A DNA stretch of 9,746 nucleotides. It comes from Planctomycetaceae bacterium (GTDB lineage: Bacteria > Planctomycetota > Planctomycetia > Planctomycetales > Planctomycetaceae). Made by a program: the position numbers and the translations under genes. Below, piece after piece: positions 7,090-9,746 of the stretch. Location: NCBI GenBank assembly GCA_020426065.1, contig JAGQQT010000118.1, forward strand, positions 1 to 9,746. Reading direction: 5' to 3'. Under the pieces are notes generated by a model. That model worked only from the letters and a program-made list of their open reading frames with translations. It searched no databases and was not told where the DNA came from. Position 1 is the stretch's first letter. Each line of letters begins with the position of its first letter.

Positions 7090-7796
7090 CTTCTCTTGAA
7101 GAAATAGTCGTGACGAGTCAGTTTCTCTCCGGGACCATAGTAATCCCCCAGAATCTCCATCATCATCTGCAGTCGATCCTCATTCTGAATTTCGATCAAC
7201 ATAAATTCGGGTGCGGATTTTGCAAAATCCAGTCCATTCAGAACCTGGATTTCAAAGCCTTCTACATCAAGAGAAAGAAACGTCAGTTCCACCTGATGTT
7301 CATCCAGAATTGATTGCATGGTTCGAGCGGGAACGTCTATCTTTTGACCACTCAGATGATAACGTTCCAGCATCTGCTGACGGCTTTCCAGTTCTGAATT
7401 CTCGTAAGCCCCATCGGTCCAGGTTAAATCATGACCATAGCAGATCGAAACGGTTGAATCCGGGTAATCAAACGGAACCATGGCTGCATGAATACAGTTG
7501 GCCCGTTTTCGAAACTTTTTGCATTGTTGAAATTCAAATGGATTTGGTTCAACCAGAATCCCTTTCCAGCCTTTCACGCGATCCAGAAAATAGGTATTGC
7601 TGCAATGAAATCCATCCAGGGCTCCCGCCTCCAGATAAGTTCCATGTGAGGGCAATCGGTCCTGCAGCAAAGAATCGATATTGTCGCGCGCCCGCATCGT
7701 GTAGCGTTTCCAGCCAGTTACCTCAGCGAGAGCTCGTTCCTGACGGGATTGCAGAGAATGAAGTTTATTTCTGAGTTTTTGTGGCAGAACACTCAT
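7086..7796 (-). CDS. FkbM-family methyltransferase
   Basis: SAM-dependent methyltransferase of the FkbM type (Methyltransf_21), 236 residues, which usually methylates a hydroxyl group on a sugar or secondary metabolite. The SAM-binding motif is YLEAGALDGFHCSNTYFL (54-71), followed by GILVEPNP (79-86), where the acidic residue would hold the SAM ribose. VPARTMQSIL (155-164) and LSLDVEGFEIQVLNG (175-189) are the family signature, and EIQ (202-204) lies near the end. The N-terminal 45 residues are basic and helical, without a signal peptide. Both ends overlap neighbours by 4 bases (ATGA with the SGNH-like gene before it and with the GT2 gene after it). In this setting it most likely O-methylates a sugar of the polysaccharide, capping or modifying the chain. 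Substrate inferred from context only. Confidence 0.9.
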   Translation of the reverse strand: MSVLPQKLRNKLHSLQSRQERALAEVTGWKRYTMRARDNIDSLLQDRLPSHGTYLEAGALDGFHCSNTYFLDRVKGWKGILVEPNPFEFQQCKKFRKRANCIHAAMVPFDYPDSTVSICYGHDLTWTDGAYENSELESRQQMLERYHLSGQKIDVPARTMQSILDEHQVELTFLSLDVEGFEIQVLNGLDFAKSAPEFMLIEIQNEDRLQMMMEILGDYYGPGEKLTRHDYFFKRR

Positions 7797-8641
7797 CGCC
7801 GATAATCGCTTACAAATTGTGAACCAACTGATTTGGAAATTCTGCTTTTACTTGCGGGAACCAGACTGACTTCGGGAGTCTCCGCAGCTTTCCCGCAAAT
7901 CGCCTCGGCCAGTGCCTGACTGAAGACCCGGGCTCCGCGATCGGAAAGGTGAGTCAGGTCTGCATAATTCCTGTCTGCATCCTCGACCGCAGCGCAGACA
8001 TCGATCAGATCATCCTGTTCTACGCCTGGCATCTGGAGAAAGATCGTTTCGGCCCGTTCGGCGATGGCTTCCCGTTGAATCCCGATTTGATGTTCCCGAT
8101 ACCCCGGGTGCGTGGGCATTCGCATCAGCTTCACATCCACACCAGCTGACAGCAGATCACGCACCAGACGCTCAAATGCCTGCAGGTTGGCTTCGATCCG
8201 GGACTCATTCAATTCCGCCCCCAGTTCCTGCAAGGCAAACTCAGCCTGCTTGCGGTTAAACTTGTCTCGTCGAGGATGATATCCAGGCCCGACTTCACGC
8301 TCGAAAGGGGGCTCATTTGAATGGTTGGCAGCCAGCAGTTCGTGGAACAGCTTGTGATAGCGGGTCCCATTGAAACGCTCCAGAGCAGCCGCCTCCAGAA
8401 AATCCCAGCCGGATAAAGGAAGCTCTGAGACATTCAGCCCCCACTCCTGAAATTCCCGAAAGTCCCCCGCCCGCAGCCCGATTGTATTCTGATAGATTGG
8501 CACGCTGGATACTTCGATCACCACAATCCGCGCCTGAATGACCTGCTCCCAGTGTTTTCTCAGTAAAATTTCCGCGAACTCATAATCCAGTCCGCTCTCT
8601 GCGAGGGTAACTGCCGGAACCGGAAAGAAAATCGGATCCAC
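7793..8641 (-). CDS. 3' fragment of the interrupted SGNH-like gene (domain body)
   Basis: After the TAG the same frame stays open to 7793. The first usable start codon in frame is GTG 8641, 15 nt beyond the stop, giving 282 residues if ribosomes restart there. This part carries the body of the domain and the C-terminal Asp/His motif, but lacks the membrane span and the nucleophile. Without a signal sequence it would stay in the cytoplasm. The last 30 residues are Ser/Lys/Arg-rich and resemble no domain I know. Confidence 0.5.
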   Translation of the reverse strand: MDPIFFPVPAVTLAESGLDYEFAEILLRKHWEQVIQARIVVIEVSSVPIYQNTIGLRAGDFREFQEWGLNVSELPLSGWDFLEAAALERFNGTRYHKLFHELLAANHSNEPPFEREVGPGYHPRRDKFNRKQAEFALQELGAELNESRIEANLQAFERLVRDLLSAGVDVKLMRMPTHPGYREHQIGIQREAIAERAETIFLQMPGVEQDDLIDVCAAVEDADRNYADLTHLSDRGARVFSQALAEAICGKAAETPEVSLVPASKSRISKSVGSQFVSDYRR

Positions 8642-8656
8642 ACCTGAGCGGACATG

Positions 8657-8659
8657 CTA
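8657..8659 (-). other. In-frame amber codon at the predicted nucleophile position
   Basis: CTA on the + strand reads TAG on the coding strand. The codon before it is TCC (Ser) and the one before that GGT (Gly), so the TAG sits at the third position of an expected Gly-Ser-Ser motif. 8659 and the downstream frame start 8641 differ by 18 bases, confirming that no frameshift is involved. Confidence 0.85.
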
Positions 8660-8857
8660 GGAACCAACCACAACGATCTCAGGGTGCTTTTCATGCAAAG
8701 CCTTTACGGCAATTTCGCGATACGTGGGCTCGTGCTTCCATTGCCCCAGCTTTCCTACTACCTCATTTGCCAGCAGCGCAGTAACAGCCACACAGCTGAG
8801 CGAAAACAGGAACCACTGCCATTCGCGTTTTACAGATTGTTGCGTCGATCCACTCAT
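8657..8857 (-). CDS. 5' fragment of the interrupted SGNH-like gene (membrane anchor)
   Basis: If the TAG acts as a normal stop, this 66-residue peptide is the only product made from the natural start. It contains a short polar N-terminus, the membrane span WFLFSLSCVAVTALLANEVV and the stub ending in EIVVVGS. It has no catalytic residue and would be a non-functional anchor. It overlaps the MBOAT stop by one base. Confidence 0.5.
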   Translation of the reverse strand: MSGSTQQSVKREWQWFLFSLSCVAVTALLANEVVGKLGQWKHEPTYREIAVKALHEKHPEIVVVGS

Positions 8858-9746
8858 CAGAACTGGAAGTAAATGAACTCCGAGCTGCGAAATACTCCGC
8901 ACAGAATCAGAATCGCCACTCCCAGGCAATACGTGACCAGCCTCATTCCACGGCTCTGGAAGACGGATCTCTCTTCCGTTGAGATCGCTTCCCGCATCAG
9001 ATCAATCAGGATCGTCAATCCGCCAAATAGAAATACGGTCAGCAGCAGCGAGTGATCGATCGGAGCGGAAATGTCCAGCAGATTCCTCAACGCTACTTTC
9101 ACGTGCTGCATTCGTTTGGCGAAAAACAGCAGCCAACCGAGACAGGTCAGATGAAAGAAGAAGATGATCGCACCGTAATGAATAATCCAGGTGGGCACTT
9201 TCAATGCCTTCCAGAAGGTCTCCATCGGTTTGGCCAGTAACCGGTAGACAATCAGAATTGTGCCGTGAAACAAGCCCCAGAATACAAAGTTCAGCGCCGC
9301 TCCATGCCACAATCCCCCCAGGAGCATTGTCAGCATCAGATTGCGGTACATCGCCACCTGCCCGCCGCGGTTTCCCCCCAGCGGAATGTAGAGATAATCC
9401 CGCAACCAGGTGCTCAGACTGATATGCCACCGTCTCCAGAAGTCGCTCGGACTGGTCGCGAAATAGGGCTGATGAAAGTTCCGCATCAGTTCAATGCCCA
9501 TCATCTTGGAAAGCCCGCGGGCAATCAGACTGTAACCCGCAAAGTCTCCATAAATCTGATACGCAGCCGCATACAGAATCAGCAATACATTAAAACCTTG
9601 GTATCGACTTGGATCGTTGAAATATGGGCCTGTGTAAATCGCCATGTTCTCCGCCACGACGAGTTTCATGATGTATCCATACAAAATAAATCGAAGTCCC
9701 TGGCGGACCTGCGAATACTTGACCACCCTGGGTGTTTCAATCTGTG
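8857..9746 (-). CDS. MBOAT-family O-acyltransferase, AlgI type (partial, 5' end outside window)
   Basis: C-terminal 295 residues of a multi-pass membrane O-acyltransferase related to AlgI and DltB, which brings an acyl group (usually acetyl) across the membrane for transfer to an exported polysaccharide. The frame is open to the window edge and begins QIETPRVVKYSQ, so the GTG at 9726 is internal. Family features are YQIYGDFAGYSLIARGLSKM, DFWRRWHISLSTWLRDYLYI, PLGGNRGG and GGLWHGAALNFVFWG; the WHG histidine (codon 9304-9306) is the expected catalytic one. Several long hydrophobic segments follow, ending in SSEFIYFQF. Full-length relatives have about 470 residues, so roughly a third is missing. 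The stop overlaps the start of the SGNH-like gene by one base, as expected for a two-part acylation system. AlgI is the closest named relative, but there is no sign that the polymer is alginate. Confidence 0.92.
   Translation of the reverse strand, partial: QIETPRVVKYSQVRQGLRFILYGYIMKLVVAENMAIYTGPYFNDPSRYQGFNVLLILYAAAYQIYGDFAGYSLIARGLSKMMGIELMRNFHQPYFATSPSDFWRRWHISLSTWLRDYLYIPLGGNRGGQVAMYRNLMLTMLLGGLWHGAALNFVFWGLFHGTILIVYRLLAKPMETFWKALKVPTWIIHYGAIIFFFHLTCLGWLLFFAKRMQHVKVALRNLLDISAPIDHSLLLTVFLFGGLTILIDLMREAISTEERSVFQSRGMRLVTYCLGVAILILCGVFRSSEFIYFQF

Larger units (their letters stand above)
7793..8857 (-). pseudogene. Membrane-anchored SGNH-like O-acyltransferase partner, interrupted by one in-frame TAG
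   Basis: Read through one TAG (8657-8659), this is a single 354-codon frame beginning at ATG 8857, whose A is the last base of the MBOAT stop (TGATG). Residues about 12-34 form one membrane span, so the rest should lie outside the cytoplasm. Next comes PEIVVVGS, the stop at codon 67, then HVRSGVDP: the block I pattern of DltD/AlgJ-like SGNH proteins, in which the third position of G-S-S is the nucleophile. Near the end, DLTHLSDRGARVFSQALA supplies the matching Asp and His (D300, H303). Family knowledge: such proteins follow MBOAT genes and complete acyl transfer to exported glycans. The TAG could come from a Ser TCG codon by one change. Both halves otherwise look intact, so the damage is recent, an error in the data, or a recoded stop. 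Family assignment is by motif and position. Confidence 0.75.

Noticed and set aside
7211..7774. A 187-codon open frame on the + strand opposite the FkbM-type gene
   Set aside because: It mirrors a well-supported methyltransferase gene and has no recognisable motif of its own.
8657..8659. Genome-wide reassignment of TAG to an amino acid
   Set aside because: TAG also ends the kinase and pyruvyl transferase genes at lengths normal for their families, so general reassignment does not fit.

Overview
The window looks like chromosomal DNA of a planctomycete, probably near Gimesia/Rubinisphaera. This is inferred from the gene pairing and protein style, not from a marker gene. Three things point that way: an ECF-type sigma factor followed directly by a Hanks-type Ser/Thr kinase; a kinase whose extracytoplasmic half carries LamG and formylglycine-generating-enzyme-like modules; and genes mostly without clear Shine-Dalgarno sequences. 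No RNA gene, CRISPR array or insertion sequence was recognised.

Left part, + strand (1-4054). A perfect bidirectional hairpin terminator (44-78) closes whatever lies to the left. About 250 bp of non-coding DNA follows, with one plausible promoter. Then comes a two-gene unit: an ECF-like sigma factor (330-1145) and, 8 bp later, a 966-residue membrane kinase (1154-4054). The kinase has an N-terminal catalytic domain, one membrane span, a LamG-like domain and an FGE-like domain that lacks the catalytic cysteines. It reads as a sensor for something outside the membrane, with the sigma factor as the likely output.

Right part, - strand (4107-9746), convergent with the first unit. Six genes are packed head to tail, transcribed from the right edge leftwards: an AlgI-type MBOAT O-acyltransferase (cut by the window edge), a membrane-anchored SGNH-like partner, an FkbM-family methyltransferase, a family 2 glycosyltransferase, a polysaccharide pyruvyl transferase, and a GT-A/GT8-like glycosyltransferase. 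The first four are joined by 1- or 4-base stop/start overlaps, the last two by gaps of 31 and 48 bp. Together they look like part of an operon that builds an extracellular glycan and decorates it with acyl, pyruvyl and methyl groups.

The most striking observation is in the SGNH-like gene. One in-frame TAG (8657-8659) splits it exactly where the family motif G-S-S would place the nucleophilic serine. Both halves are in the same frame and fit end to end as a 354-codon gene. It is either a point nonsense mutation, a sequencing error, or, less likely, a recoded stop.
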